From: CAYQUL01 sp964568925 | Lineage (GTDB): Bacteria > Patescibacteriota > Microgenomatia > UBA8517 | Direction of reading: 5' to 3' | Assembly: GCA_964568925.1 (NCBI GenBank) | Contig: CAZMSJ010000007.1 | Location: 1-45,273, forward strand | DNA length: 45,273 bases | Part shown: positions 1 through 7,695 of the stretch, piece after piece | Layout: every line of letters begins with the position of its first letter | How positions within the stretch are numbered: position 1 is the first letter of the stretch | Notes under the pieces: generated by a model | Told to the model about the DNA's origin: nothing | Database searches by the model: none | What the model saw: the letters and a program-made list of their open reading frames with translations, nothing else | Translations under genes and position numbers: made by a program

Positions 1-498
1 CGTCATATGACAACACTGTGTTTGCAGGAAGGCTGGGTGTCAGTATATAACCCAGACGTGATAGTTTGGACTGATTCTCCCGTGTTTGTTAGTGATTGGC
101 GGAAGCAACAAAGGAGATGGAGTAGAAGTGGATGGAGAGAAAATTATCTCCTCCTGAAGAAAGGGTATGAACGACTGCACCCATTTGTGCAGTTTGATCT
201 GTTTTACTTGACGTTCTTCCCATTTCTCGTTTTAGGGGTGCTCATTGCTGTTGCCATCAAAGCGTTTGTCACCATTTTCAGTGTGTCTGTAGCAGCAGGT
301 ATTGTTGTTGTTATCCCGTATGCAGTTTCAATTCTGTTGATGAGTTTTGTATTTCAGTCATTATATGGATTAGTCCTCACAGGGGATCGAAGATTTTTGT
401 TTTCGACGGTCTACCTGTACCTTTGGCTGAGGTATTTGATTTACATCAAGGCGAAGTCCTTAACAGAACTGCGTGATCGGTCGTGGATAACGAAGTAA
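1..498 (+). CDS. Family 2 glycosyltransferase, C-terminal part (cut by window edge)
   Basis: The frame is open from base 1, so the gene begins upstream of the window. The first visible residues RHMTT fit the end of the GDDRHLT-type acceptor motif of processive family 2 glycosyltransferases (hyaluronan/chitin/cellulose synthase-like). About 30 residues later QQRRWSRSGW matches the Q(Q/R)xRW motif that closes the catalytic domain in this family. The rest is hydrophobic, with three or four membrane segments (about residues 66-90, 97-125 and 138-150). The protein probably transfers sugars from nucleotide-sugar donors to a growing or lipid-linked glycan at the inner face of the membrane. The exact polymer cannot be read from this fragment. 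An intrinsic terminator follows at 541-565. Confidence 0.85.
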   Translation, partial: RHMTTLCLQEGWVSVYNPDVIVWTDSPVFVSDWRKQQRRWSRSGWRENYLLLKKGYERLHPFVQFDLFYLTFFPFLVLGVLIAVAIKAFVTIFSVSVAAGIVVVIPYAVSILLMSFVFQSLYGLVLTGDRRFLFSTVYLYLWLRYLIYIKAKSLTELRDRSWITK

Positions 499-540
499 CA
501 CATCGCTGGCTGTGATCTATTCTTTTCGTTTGTAAAGGAG

Positions 541-565
541 CCCCAGGAATTCCTGGGGTTTTTTT
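541..565 (+). terminator. Intrinsic terminator after the glycosyltransferase
   Basis: A perfect 9-bp inverted repeat (CCCCAGGAA/TTCCTGGGG, 541-558) is followed directly by seven T residues at 559-565. It lies 43 bases after the glycosyltransferase stop codon. It sits back to back with a minus-strand terminator at 571-607, so transcription from both sides stops here. Confidence 0.9.
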
Positions 566-570
566 CATGC

Positions 571-607
571 AAAAAAAGCGTGTCATCTTGTGAAAGACAA
601 CACGCTT
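571..607 (-). terminator. Intrinsic terminator of the 39-aa gene on the minus strand
   Basis: Read on the minus strand, AAGCGTGT pairs with ACACGCTT (arms 600-607 and 576-583) and the hairpin runs into a T tract, which is the A run 571-577 on the plus strand. It begins 10 bases after the stop codon of the small gene at 617-736 and supports that gene being a real, separately transcribed unit. Confidence 0.8.
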
Positions 608-616
608 ACTTGGGTA

Positions 617-736
617 CTAATGTTGGAGTTTGCTTAAACCAAGCACAATTCCAACCAGTACAAGACTTGTCGGCACCAGCCACCGATAGCAAAACCATTC
701 AACTCTCTCCTTTGCCGATACATTCAGGTTAAACAC
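617..736 (-). CDS. Small single-pass membrane protein, 39 aa (unrecognised)
   Basis: This short gene starts at GTG (734-736), the first possible start after two in-frame stops. It has an AAGGAG Shine-Dalgarno sequence 8 bases upstream. The product has a charged N-terminus (NVSAKERVE), then WFCYRW, then one hydrophobic stretch at about residues 20-34 (LVPTSLVLVGIVLGL), ending SKLQH. That suggests a single membrane helix. A near-consensus promoter (789-794/766-771) precedes it and an intrinsic terminator (571-607) follows, so it is monocistronic. I do not recognise the family and no function is proposed. Translation, transcription start and stop signals all agree on the same short frame, which makes a chance frame unlikely. 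Confidence 0.72.
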   Translation of the reverse strand: MFNLNVSAKERVEWFCYRWLVPTSLVLVGIVLGLSKLQH

Positions 737-765
737 ACCAACTACTCCTTATTACTCGTTTGGTT

Positions 766-794
766 ATATTAAACCTATAACTGTATATTGTCAA
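766..794 (-). promoter_or_regulatory. Near-consensus sigma70-type promoter for the 39-aa gene
   Basis: On the minus strand, -35 TTGACA (789-794) and -10 TAATAT (766-771) are separated by exactly 17 bases. Transcription would begin near 759, giving a leader of roughly 20-25 bases that contains the AAGGAG ribosome binding site. This is one of the best promoter matches in the window. Confidence 0.85.
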
Positions 795-797
795 ATT

Positions 798-838
798 TTG
801 CTCTTGCACTGGGTAACCACGTATACTTTAATGTATAC
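798..838 (+). promoter_or_regulatory. Candidate promoter with GTATAC repeat before the fibre-like gene
   Basis: TTGCTC (798-803) and TATACT (822-827) are 18 bases apart, just before the ATG at 841. The -10 lies inside GTATAC-TTTAAT-GTATAC (821-838), two copies of a self-complementary hexamer, which could be an operator. The -35 match is only fair. The minus-strand promoter at 766-794 lies immediately upstream, so the two divergent units share this region. Confidence 0.45.
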
Positions 839-840
839 CC

Positions 841-3441
841 ATGCCCATGAGGTTTGTTTCAATCATCACTAAAGCAGTTCTTGTTGCCTCATTCATTTTT
901 ATTGGATTTGTTGTCTTTAAAACCCTACAAAACAATTCATCAGTCACAAAAGACGTTCAAAAGGAGAGTGCTGTCGCTACTCTAACCACTGAGTACAATA
1001 GTTTGGCTTCAAATGGTGATGTTTCTGTGGGGGGAAGCTTGTCAGTTAAAGGGGACGCCAAAGTCTTAGGTAGTGTCTCAATTGGAAACGTCGTTTCATT
1101 GGCAAAAAACACCTCTGGCAAAGTGTTAACACTCGATGGAATGGGTTCTCTTGTTTTAGTTACTGATCAGGTTGGATCACAAACCGCAACAACAACGACA
1201 GTAACTCAAGTCGGTGGTTCACTGCCAACAACGGCTGACACCGGGGCTACTACGTACTTTAATGGAACCAGCTGGCTTGCTAGTAATAACCTCTACAATA
1301 TTGGTGGTGATATTGGAATTCACAGCACCTCTCCGTCTGCTTCACTTCATGTAGATAATCAAACTGCCGCAAAAATTGTGAGTATTTTCCAGGGGGCAGA
1401 TGGGCAGACCGCAAGTCTTACTGAATGGAGAAATCACACCGGAACAAATGTTGTGTCAATAGGTCCACAAGGGAAACTATCAATCAGGAACACTGCTGCT
1501 GATCATAGTATTGAATTGTATCCAACTGCAGATGCTGGGTATTTGTCATCAAGTGGCGGAGCGTTCTTTTTAGACAACACATATAACCTTGGAACGGGTA
1601 TTGGTATTTATTCAAATGCTGATGACACTGCCAATGGAAATATGATCAACATTAAAGTTGATAATCCATTGTTTCAGCAGGCAGCCTTCTACATGAGTTA
1701 TGACGGAACATCAAATGCTGTCGAAATTGTTTCAAATAGTACCGATACTTCTTCAAATGCACTAGCAGTAACAGGCAACAACACAAACGATAGTACCGTG
1801 GGAATCATTGGATATGAAACAGGCAGAGGCACCGTTAAGATCTCACACAATGGTACAGGTTCTGATTCAAATGCTTCAGGTATCTCCATTGATTTAAAGG
1901 GGACAGGAACCCGTGCACAAGGCTTATATATCGATTCAACCGCAACGGGAGGAACAAGTGGAAACCTTCTTCGTTTAAGAAACGAAACAGTAGATCGTTT
2001 TGTTGTAAGTAGTACCGGCAGTGTTAGTATGGGATCCACCGGAACAAACAGTTCCTTTACAAAAGAAGGAAACACTTCAGGAGATCAATTCTTTATCGGA
2101 ACAAATGGGGCATTTCGTGTTCAGCGCTCAGCAACGGACTCTGAGGCATTTCGTACACAGGTCAATGGAGATTCACAAGGTAGGTGGCTCGGAACATCAG
2201 ATGGAAAGCTAAAGTTTGGAAGTGGTAGTGCAACTCAAGATGTTGTTTTGCAGAGAACTGGTGCTGGTCTTTTTCAGCTTGGAACTGACATTGAAATTGA
2301 TTCGCAATCAACGAGTAATGTCGTTTTAGAGTTAAAGGCAAGTGATGCCTCATCTCTTGCAAAATTTAATGAGACTTCTGGTGGAGCTGGAACTTTGGAT
2401 ATTAGTGATGCATCTGGTGTTTCTCAGGTCGTTTTGGCAGCTGATGGAACAAATAGTTACGTGTTAACAGGTAATTTTGGTGTTGGTACCAGTAGTAGTG
2501 GAACCAATGCCGTAAATGTGTTGGCGTTAGGAAATGGAACCGCGCCATCGACATCAATTGCAAATGGAATTCAACTCTACGCAGAAGATGTGGCAGCAAG
2601 TAGTGAATTACGTGTACGAGATGAAGCAGGGAACGTTACCACTCTTTCACCACATAATTTTTCACTTATCCCAGAGGGGCCAAGTGAACCACTTGCGTGG
2701 AGTTATTATTCCCAAAACAATGACGTTGCCATTAACGTCGATATCTTAAAGGCGATTCGCACCCTTGAAAGTTTGTCACAAACACAATTGGTATATGAAA
2801 AAAATCTGGTAACGGGTGAAGTTGTACACACACCTCAAAGTGTTAGTACTCCGTCTTTTACCGGGGTAAGCCCTGAGTATCTTTCAGAGGCAATTAGTAG
2901 CGCTTTAGTAAATACTGTAAGTAAGCAAGAATTTGATAAGCATGTTTCTCTTGTTGCGTCAGTGTGGAATTTTTTGACTGATGTTGTTTTTAAGTCAAAA
3001 GCAATATTTGAGAAGTCTGCTGACTTTTTGGCAAATGTTGTATTTAAGGGGAGTATTACCGTAAACGCAGATACTGCTGGGCAAGTTATTGTTCCTGCAA
3101 ACGTGACACGATTTAAAGTTTCCTTTAGCCATCCATTTCTCGTTGTTCCAATTGTCTATCTTTCATCAAATCAATCAGGGTTTCATATTGAGTCAATCAC
3201 GACAGAGTCTTTTGACGTTGTAACTGACAAACCACTTGCAACAGCACAAGCAATTAGTTGGATAGCTTTGTTGTCAGAAAAGCCACAGTCCTCAAACCTT
3301 ACGATTCTAGAAAGCTCTGAAAAGCAGCCAGACATACAGACATCAAAGGGCAGTTACATTGTTGAAGAACCACAAACAATAATCCTGGCAGAACCAGTAG
3401 CTACTCAGTCAGCCAGTCCTTCAGCAGAGAGTATCAATTAA
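841..3441 (+). CDS. Large membrane-anchored fibre-like surface protein, 866 aa
   Basis: The N-terminus carries one hydrophobic segment (about residues 8-26), an uncleaved anchor or signal. Almost everything after it is rich in G, S, T, N and D. Short repeated strand-turn units such as SLSVKGDAKVLGSVSIG (about residues 66-82), IGGDIGIHSTSPSASLHV and NLGTGIGIYSN recur. That style is known from phage tail fibres, trimeric adhesins and large surface fibres of Patescibacteria. The last 130 residues differ: a region starting near VPANVTRFKVSFSHPFLVVP looks like a compact beta-sandwich, followed by a low-complexity tail. There is no Shine-Dalgarno sequence, and two ATGs (841 and 847) are possible. 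It likely projects from the cell surface and may serve host or surface attachment, which is inference. The gene overlaps the convergent LCP gene by four bases. Confidence 0.7.
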   Translation: MPMRFVSIITKAVLVASFIFIGFVVFKTLQNNSSVTKDVQKESAVATLTTEYNSLASNGDVSVGGSLSVKGDAKVLGSVSIGNVVSLAKNTSGKVLTLDGMGSLVLVTDQVGSQTATTTTVTQVGGSLPTTADTGATTYFNGTSWLASNNLYNIGGDIGIHSTSPSASLHVDNQTAAKIVSIFQGADGQTASLTEWRNHTGTNVVSIGPQGKLSIRNTAADHSIELYPTADAGYLSSSGGAFFLDNTYNLGTGIGIYSNADDTANGNMINIKVDNPLFQQAAFYMSYDGTSNAVEIVSNSTDTSSNALAVTGNNTNDSTVGIIGYETGRGTVKISHNGTGSDSNASGISIDLKGTGTRAQGLYIDSTATGGTSGNLLRLRNETVDRFVVSSTGSVSMGSTGTNSSFTKEGNTSGDQFFIGTNGAFRVQRSATDSEAFRTQVNGDSQGRWLGTSDGKLKFGSGSATQDVVLQRTGAGLFQLGTDIEIDSQSTSNVVLELKASDASSLAKFNETSGGAGTLDISDASGVSQVVLAADGTNSYVLTGNFGVGTSSSGTNAVNVLALGNGTAPSTSIANGIQLYAEDVAASSELRVRDEAGNVTTLSPHNFSLIPEGPSEPLAWSYYSQNNDVAINVDILKAIRTLESLSQTQLVYEKNLVTGEVVHTPQSVSTPSFTGVSPEYLSEAISSALVNTVSKQEFDKHVSLVASVWNFLTDVVFKSKAIFEKSADFLANVVFKGSITVNADTAGQVIVPANVTRFKVSFSHPFLVVPIVYLSSNQSGFHIESITTESFDVVTDKPLATAQAISWIALLSEKPQSSNLTILESSEKQPDIQTSKGSYIVEEPQTIILAEPVATQSASPSAESIN

Positions 3442-4598
3442 GGATTCGCACTTGGAGTTGCCACAACTGGATTCATTTTCTCCTGCAAGAATTCATGTAT
3501 TGCCGTGAAATCGCCTTCACCTGAATTAGCTACAAGAATATATTGTCGGTCATTGCTGTAGGTTTCTTTCAATACATTCTTTGTTGAAAGAGCAATTGAT
3601 GAAACGGTATATCCTCTATATTCTTGCGCATTTGAAATAAACTTTTGCATATCAGTAATAGTCATGTCAGTTTGTACACTCCCTGCAAGGCTTTGAATAA
3701 AAGGAATAATCTTTGATAAAAATCCAACTGAAAAGATCTTGTCACGTGCGGCCAGAATTACTTCCTTTTGTCTTTCACTCCGTGCAAAATCACTGCCATC
3801 GTCTTTGGCGTGTCGTGAACGAGCAAATTTTAATGCAAGTGTTCCATCCATATGGTTTACCCCAGGAGATACTTTCACTTCTTCAAATCTACATGGGAAA
3901 GATTCCTCAAGAAGTTGTGCAGAAAGGGTAGCGGTCAGTGCTGTAATTTCCTCTTGAGACTTGCCACAGGTATTGTTTTCCTCTCCAGTGATGGGGAAGA
4001 ATGGATCATCGAGTGATTTGGAGACTTGGACATCAACTCCACCTAAGGTATCTATTGTTCTTGTGAAGGCATCAAAATTTACTGAAACAAAGTAGGGAAT
4101 GGTGAGTCCCGTAACCTTTTGTACAATCTCTTTTGCCATGACACCACCACCAGCTCTACCTGTGTATTTATCTGGTTTGTCGGGGTAATTCCTTTCATCT
4201 GATCCGACTGCATAAGCCGCATTAATCTTAAAATTATGGAAGATTGTCTTCTCACTCTCCAAGGAAACCCAGAGGTCACGAGGGATTGAAATAAGGTAGA
4301 TCTTCTTTTGCCGTGGGGCTACTTGTGCCACAAGCATGGTGTCAGTTAGCGTTCCACCTCGACTCCCGTCGCCTCGGTATCCTAAGAGAAGCACTCCAAA
4401 CGGAGCCAGTGGATCTGGTGTTGGTGTGGGGGTAGCTGAAACGACCGCAGGAGTCTTATTTGGGGTAACGACAATTTCAGAGTATGCATTCTTTGCAGTC
4501 AGAAGAAAAATGGTCGTGACGGTTGACACAATGTAGAAAACGGTAAATGTGAGGGTCAACGAAAGGGCGTGTTTCTGTATAGGTGGTGACCATTTCAT
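3438..4598 (-). CDS. LytR-CpsA-Psr (LCP) family glycopolymer transferase
   Basis: LCP proteins move undecaprenyl-linked glycopolymers onto peptidoglycan or other envelope acceptors outside the membrane. From the ATG at 4598 (386 aa) the order is a short cytosolic N-terminus, one membrane helix (about 11-34), a T/P-rich linker (about 45-64) and the LCP domain. Typical motifs are GVLLLGYRGDG (about 68-78), the conserved Asp of TLTDTMLV, SIPRDLWV (about 104-111) and the late FARSRHAKDDGSDFARSERQ block. Conserved Arg and Asp residues that hold the pyrophosphate and metal are present. The frame extends upstream to an ATG at 4697, but that adds 33 non-hydrophobic residues unusual for the family. 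The shorter start also lies 18 bases after a TATACT. It is convergent with the fibre-like gene. Together with the nearby glycosyltransferase it suggests surface glycan assembly. Confidence 0.9.
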   Translation of the reverse strand: MKWSPPIQKHALSLTLTFTVFYIVSTVTTIFLLTAKNAYSEIVVTPNKTPAVVSATPTPTPDPLAPFGVLLLGYRGDGSRGGTLTDTMLVAQVAPRQKKIYLISIPRDLWVSLESEKTIFHNFKINAAYAVGSDERNYPDKPDKYTGRAGGGVMAKEIVQKVTGLTIPYFVSVNFDAFTRTIDTLGGVDVQVSKSLDDPFFPITGEENNTCGKSQEEITALTATLSAQLLEESFPCRFEEVKVSPGVNHMDGTLALKFARSRHAKDDGSDFARSERQKEVILAARDKIFSVGFLSKIIPFIQSLAGSVQTDMTITDMQKFISNAQEYRGYTVSSIALSTKNVLKETYSNDRQYILVANSGEGDFTAIHEFLQEKMNPVVATPSANP

Positions 4599-4776
4599 AA
4601 AGGAGAAGGTCCATCCAGTATAAATTATATTCAAGGTATTTGTCTCCCGAGAAATAGCCTCAAAAGGCCTATAGACTTGACTTTTGTGACAAGACATGGG
4701 ATACTGTCAGTACATTATTAAATTTAACTTAAAGAAACGAGATCTTCTTTAAACATACTAAAATCCTCAAAACGAT

Positions 4777-5580
4777 ATGAATGAAAATCTATCAGACCGC
4801 GGACAAACAGATATCCGAGTACCGGCTGAAAAAAACGAATTAATCCAAAAAGCACTTGATATTATCAATAACGATATTGAAATCAAGACCTTGTGGCGTG
4901 TCTCAAACGTTAACGCGATGGATCGACTTAAAATGCCAGATCATGGATCTGTCCATTTCCAAATTGTCGCAAACATCGCTCTTCGATTAACTCGAATACT
5001 TCACAAAAGTGGTGTAGAAATGTCTATTACCAAGAACTTTGGATTAGGCTACGAATATGGTGAATTAGTAGTACTTCTCACAAGTCTCTTCCACGATTTT
5101 GGTATTTCTATTAACCGTGATGGGCATGAAGAGTTTAGTTTAATTATTGCCAACAACATTCTTCGAGAAAGACTTACATTCCTTCCATTGGAGGAGCGAG
5201 TAATTGTTACCTCAGAAGTATTGCATGCAATTATTAACCACAGAAGTGGTGGACGACCACAAACTATTGAAGGTGGTATCGTTCGAGTTGCAGACGCACT
5301 TGATATGAGTCAAGGAAGAAGTCGAGTTGGTTTTGAAGCAGGAACTGTTGATATTCATTCTATTTCTGCCTATGCCATTGATAGTGTAGAAATTAATGAG
5401 GGTGAAGAAAAGCCAATTCAAGTAAATATTTTCATGAATAACTCAGCTGGTTTGTTCCAAGTTGATGAACTCTTGAAGAAAAAGATCAAAGACAGTGGAA
5501 TTGCTCAATACTTGAGTGTTAAAGCCCTTGTAAAGGGAAAGACTGAAAAGAAGATTTTGAAAGAGTTTAATATTAAATAA
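4777..5580 (+). CDS. HD-domain metal-dependent phosphohydrolase, 267 aa
   Basis: This is a soluble protein with the residue pattern of the HD superfamily. His60 (or His56) lies in DHGSVHFQIVANIAL, His106-Asp107 in SLFHDFG, then His117, His150 and His155, and Asp173/Asp176 in RVADALDMSQG. Such enzymes bind one or two metal ions and hydrolyse phosphoesters, often of nucleotides or signalling nucleotides. The substrate cannot be told from sequence. The C-terminal 90 residues (about 178-267) form a separate alpha/beta region of unknown role. TAAAAT (4759-4764) lies 12 bases before the ATG, and there is no Shine-Dalgarno sequence. It is divergent from the LCP gene and convergent with ung, with only four bases between the stops. 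Confidence 0.8.
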   Translation: MNENLSDRGQTDIRVPAEKNELIQKALDIINNDIEIKTLWRVSNVNAMDRLKMPDHGSVHFQIVANIALRLTRILHKSGVEMSITKNFGLGYEYGELVVLLTSLFHDFGISINRDGHEEFSLIIANNILRERLTFLPLEERVIVTSEVLHAIINHRSGGRPQTIEGGIVRVADALDMSQGRSRVGFEAGTVDIHSISAYAIDSVEINEGEEKPIQVNIFMNNSAGLFQVDELLKKKIKDSGIAQYLSVKALVKGKTEKKILKEFNIK

Positions 5581-5584
5581 CTTT

Positions 5585-6247
5585 CTACCACCTAATTGGG
5601 GTAACTCCATGTGCAACTAAATACTCATTTGTTTTACTGAATGGTTTGCTGCCAAAAAATCCGTGATCAGCTGAAAACGGGGAAGGGTGTGCAGAAGAAA
5701 TTATTTTGTGTCTGGTGCCATCAATACGGGCACCTTTTTTTTGTGCATATGCTCCCCAAAGAATAAAAACTAAATGTTCTCTTTGATTGTTCATTGCTTC
5801 AACTACTGCATCGGTAAACTCTTCCCATCCCTTTTTCTGATGACTGCCGGGAGTCCCAGCGCTCACAGTTAACGTGGCATTGAGAAGAAGTACGCCTTGC
5901 TCAGCCCATCGTTCTAAATTTCCTGACGGGTTTACTTCAATTCCCAGATCTGACTTTAGTTCCTTATAAATGTTAACCAGTGATGGTGGTGTCTTTATTC
6001 CTTCTGAAACTGAAAACGACAAACCGTTTGCTTGATTAGCTCCATGGTATGGATCTTGCCCCAAGATTACGACTGAGACTTTATCAAATGGAGTGTGGTT
6101 AAATGCCGCGAAAATTTTTGAAGGTGGGGGGTAGACCGTACTATCTGTATACGCCTGTCTTACAAATTGAGTAAGATTTTTAAAATATGGTTTATCAAAT
6201 TCTTCGGCAAGAACTTTTTTCCAACTTGGTTCGATTTTTACATCCAT
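5585..6247 (-). CDS. ung: Uracil-DNA glycosylase, family 1
   Basis: This enzyme removes uracil from DNA to start base-excision repair. All family 1 motifs are present: GQDPYHG (residues 63-69, catalytic Asp65), the uracil-pocket segment GLSFSV, LLNATLTV (Asn123) and the Leu-loop HPSPFSA (187-193). From the ATG at 6247 it is 220 aa, the usual length. A longer frame starts at 6307, but the first 20 extra residues are not conserved. A TATACT -10 (6254-6259 on the minus strand) ends six bases before the 6247 ATG, so a leaderless start there is likely. The divergent small gene at 6306 shares the promoter region. Confidence 0.95.
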   Translation of the reverse strand: MDVKIEPSWKKVLAEEFDKPYFKNLTQFVRQAYTDSTVYPPPSKIFAAFNHTPFDKVSVVILGQDPYHGANQANGLSFSVSEGIKTPPSLVNIYKELKSDLGIEVNPSGNLERWAEQGVLLLNATLTVSAGTPGSHQKKGWEEFTDAVVEAMNNQREHLVFILWGAYAQKKGARIDGTRHKIISSAHPSPFSADHGFFGSKPFSKTNEYLVAHGVTPIRW

Positions 6248-6253
6248 AGAAAT

Positions 6254-6270
6254 AGTATACGAGGTATAAT
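6254..6270. promoter_or_regulatory. Overlapping divergent -10 elements between ung and the 81-aa gene
   Basis: The minus strand reads TATACT at 6254-6259, six bases before the ung ATG. The plus strand reads TATAAT at 6265-6270, about 35 bases before the ATG of the next gene. Two polymerases could hardly bind at the same time, so the two genes may compete for transcription. Confidence 0.65.
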
Positions 6271-6305
6271 CAAGAAAACGTTTCATTTCTTTTAAGGAGT
6301 TTTTC

Positions 6306-6551
6306 ATGGCTACTGTTCAAATGAGCCATCGTTTTTACTGGGTCATACTTCGAAAAGACGGAATGTATTGGGGTAAGAGTGACGCATGGTGCAAGAGCTT
6401 ACATGATGCACGTACCTATCGTGGAAGTATTATTGATGCCAAAAAATGGGCACGGCCAATTAAAGAAGCTCATACGTTAGTTGAGGTAGAAATGGTACGC
6501 AAAGTTGTCGTACTTGTTCCACACGGAATGAGGTTTAACGGACCGTTTTAA
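6306..6551 (+). CDS. Small basic protein, 81 aa (unrecognised)
   Basis: This is a short soluble protein with many aromatic and basic residues (FYWVILRKDGMYWGKSDAW near the N-terminus, KKWARPIKEAH in the middle) and a valine-rich C-terminal half. There is no signal peptide or membrane segment. It has a proper Shine-Dalgarno sequence (AAGGAG, 6 bases before the ATG) and a TATAAT upstream, so it is translated from a leadered mRNA, unlike most neighbours. A very strong hairpin follows at 6556-6581. The compact alternating pattern could be a small beta-rich fold, but I do not recognise it and assign no function. Confidence 0.7.
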   Translation: MATVQMSHRFYWVILRKDGMYWGKSDAWCKSLHDARTYRGSIIDAKKWARPIKEAHTLVEVEMVRKVVVLVPHGMRFNGPF

Positions 6552-6555
6552 TTTG

Positions 6556-6581
6556 GTGGTCTTGCCAAACGGCAAGACCAC
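6556..6581. terminator. Strong hairpin after the 81-aa gene
   Basis: GTGGTCTTGCC and GGCAAGACCAC form an 11-bp perfect stem with an AAAC loop, beginning 5 bases after the stop codon. The T tract is weak (CTTTACCC), so it may be an inefficient terminator or an mRNA 3' stabiliser rather than a strong intrinsic terminator. Confidence 0.6.
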
Positions 6582-6653
6582 TTTACCCAAAGAGAGTACT
6601 TACATCTGCGTCCTTTTGGCATATACTGACTGGAAGGTGTACACTACCTGGCT

Positions 6654-7691
6654 ATGGAAAAAACAAACACTACTACAACGGTAACCCCGACTCCTTGGTA
6701 TAAGCGACGACGAAACTGGATACTAGCTATTGTTGTTGTGGCTATTGTTCTTGTCGTGAGACAGGTAACTAAGCCAGCAACCAAAGCTACTGAAACAGCG
6801 ACAGTCTCTCGAGGAACTGTGAAAGAAGAATTGGTCCTCTCTGGTGAAATTAAGGCAGTTGAAGATGCAAGTCTTCCATTTTCAACTTCTGGTAGTTTGT
6901 CTTGGGTAGGAGTGCACGCAGGAATCAAGGTTACTAAAGGGCAGCCATTAATGAAGCTTGATACATTTAAACTAAACAGTATCTACCAACGAGCCAGTGC
7001 TGCATATCGATTAACTCAGGCCACAGTCGACAAAGTCCATGACAATTTGAAAGATAAAGGAAACTCTGAGTCTTTTACTGAGAAAGAAACCAGAACTGCA
7101 GCTGAAGTAGCAAATGATCAGGCATATGAGGCATATATCTCTGCTCAGAAAGATCTTCGAGATGCCACACTTATCGCTCCTTTTGCTGGAATTGTTACAT
7201 ATGTTTCAAACGAAACACCTGGTGTAAATGTAACGGTTGGTGTAACTCAGGTTAAAGTAGTGAACCCTTCAAGTATTTATTTTTCAGTCAATGCAGATCA
7301 GTCAGATGTTTCAAAGCTTGCTCTTGATCGAGCAGCTGATATTACTCTTGATGCGTATACTGATGCCGCAATCACTGGCAAAATCTCTGAGATTTCATTT
7401 ACTCCAAGTGAATTTGATTCAGGTACCGTCTACCCAATTCGCATCTTAATCTCAGCAGACAATTCACAGTACAAATATCGAGTAGGGATGACAGGAGATG
7501 CTCGTTTTACACTTTCAGAAAAAGAGAACGCCCTCTCTGTTCCAAACAAGTACATTAAAAGTGACAAACAAGGAAAATATGTATTGATTGGTGACGGAAA
7601 AACTAAAAAATATGTTGAGCTTGGAATTGAAGGAGAAGATCGAGTTGAAATTAAGACTGATTTAACGGAAGGAACAGTCGTCTACAACTAA
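6654..7691 (+). CDS. Membrane-fusion/adaptor subunit of a MacAB-type exporter
   Basis: The first gene of a three-gene export operon. The 345-aa product has a cytosolic basic start, one membrane helix (about 21-36) and then the HlyD/MacA order: a first half-motif (about 50-100, including GEIKAVEDASLPF), a helical hairpin (about 105-165) and a second lipoyl-like half ending in LIAPFAGIVTYV. Beta-barrel and membrane-proximal domains follow. It would link the MacB-like permease to its substrate outside the membrane. In a single-membrane cell it has no TolC partner. A promoter TTGGCA (6616-6621)-18 bases-TACACT (6640-6645) ends 8 bases before the ATG, which predicts a leaderless mRNA. The next gene follows after four bases. 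Confidence 0.88.
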   Translation: MEKTNTTTTVTPTPWYKRRRNWILAIVVVAIVLVVRQVTKPATKATETATVSRGTVKEELVLSGEIKAVEDASLPFSTSGSLSWVGVHAGIKVTKGQPLMKLDTFKLNSIYQRASAAYRLTQATVDKVHDNLKDKGNSESFTEKETRTAAEVANDQAYEAYISAQKDLRDATLIAPFAGIVTYVSNETPGVNVTVGVTQVKVVNPSSIYFSVNADQSDVSKLALDRAADITLDAYTDAAITGKISEISFTPSEFDSGTVYPIRILISADNSQYKYRVGMTGDARFTLSEKENALSVPNKYIKSDKQGKYVLIGDGKTKKYVELGIEGEDRVEIKTDLTEGTVVYN

Positions 7692-7695
7692 CCCC

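Noticed and set aside
1698..2599. Several open frames on both strands inside the fibre-like gene
   Set aside because: They are shadows of a long, compositionally regular coding frame; they have no start signals and their translations are biased (His/Leu-rich).
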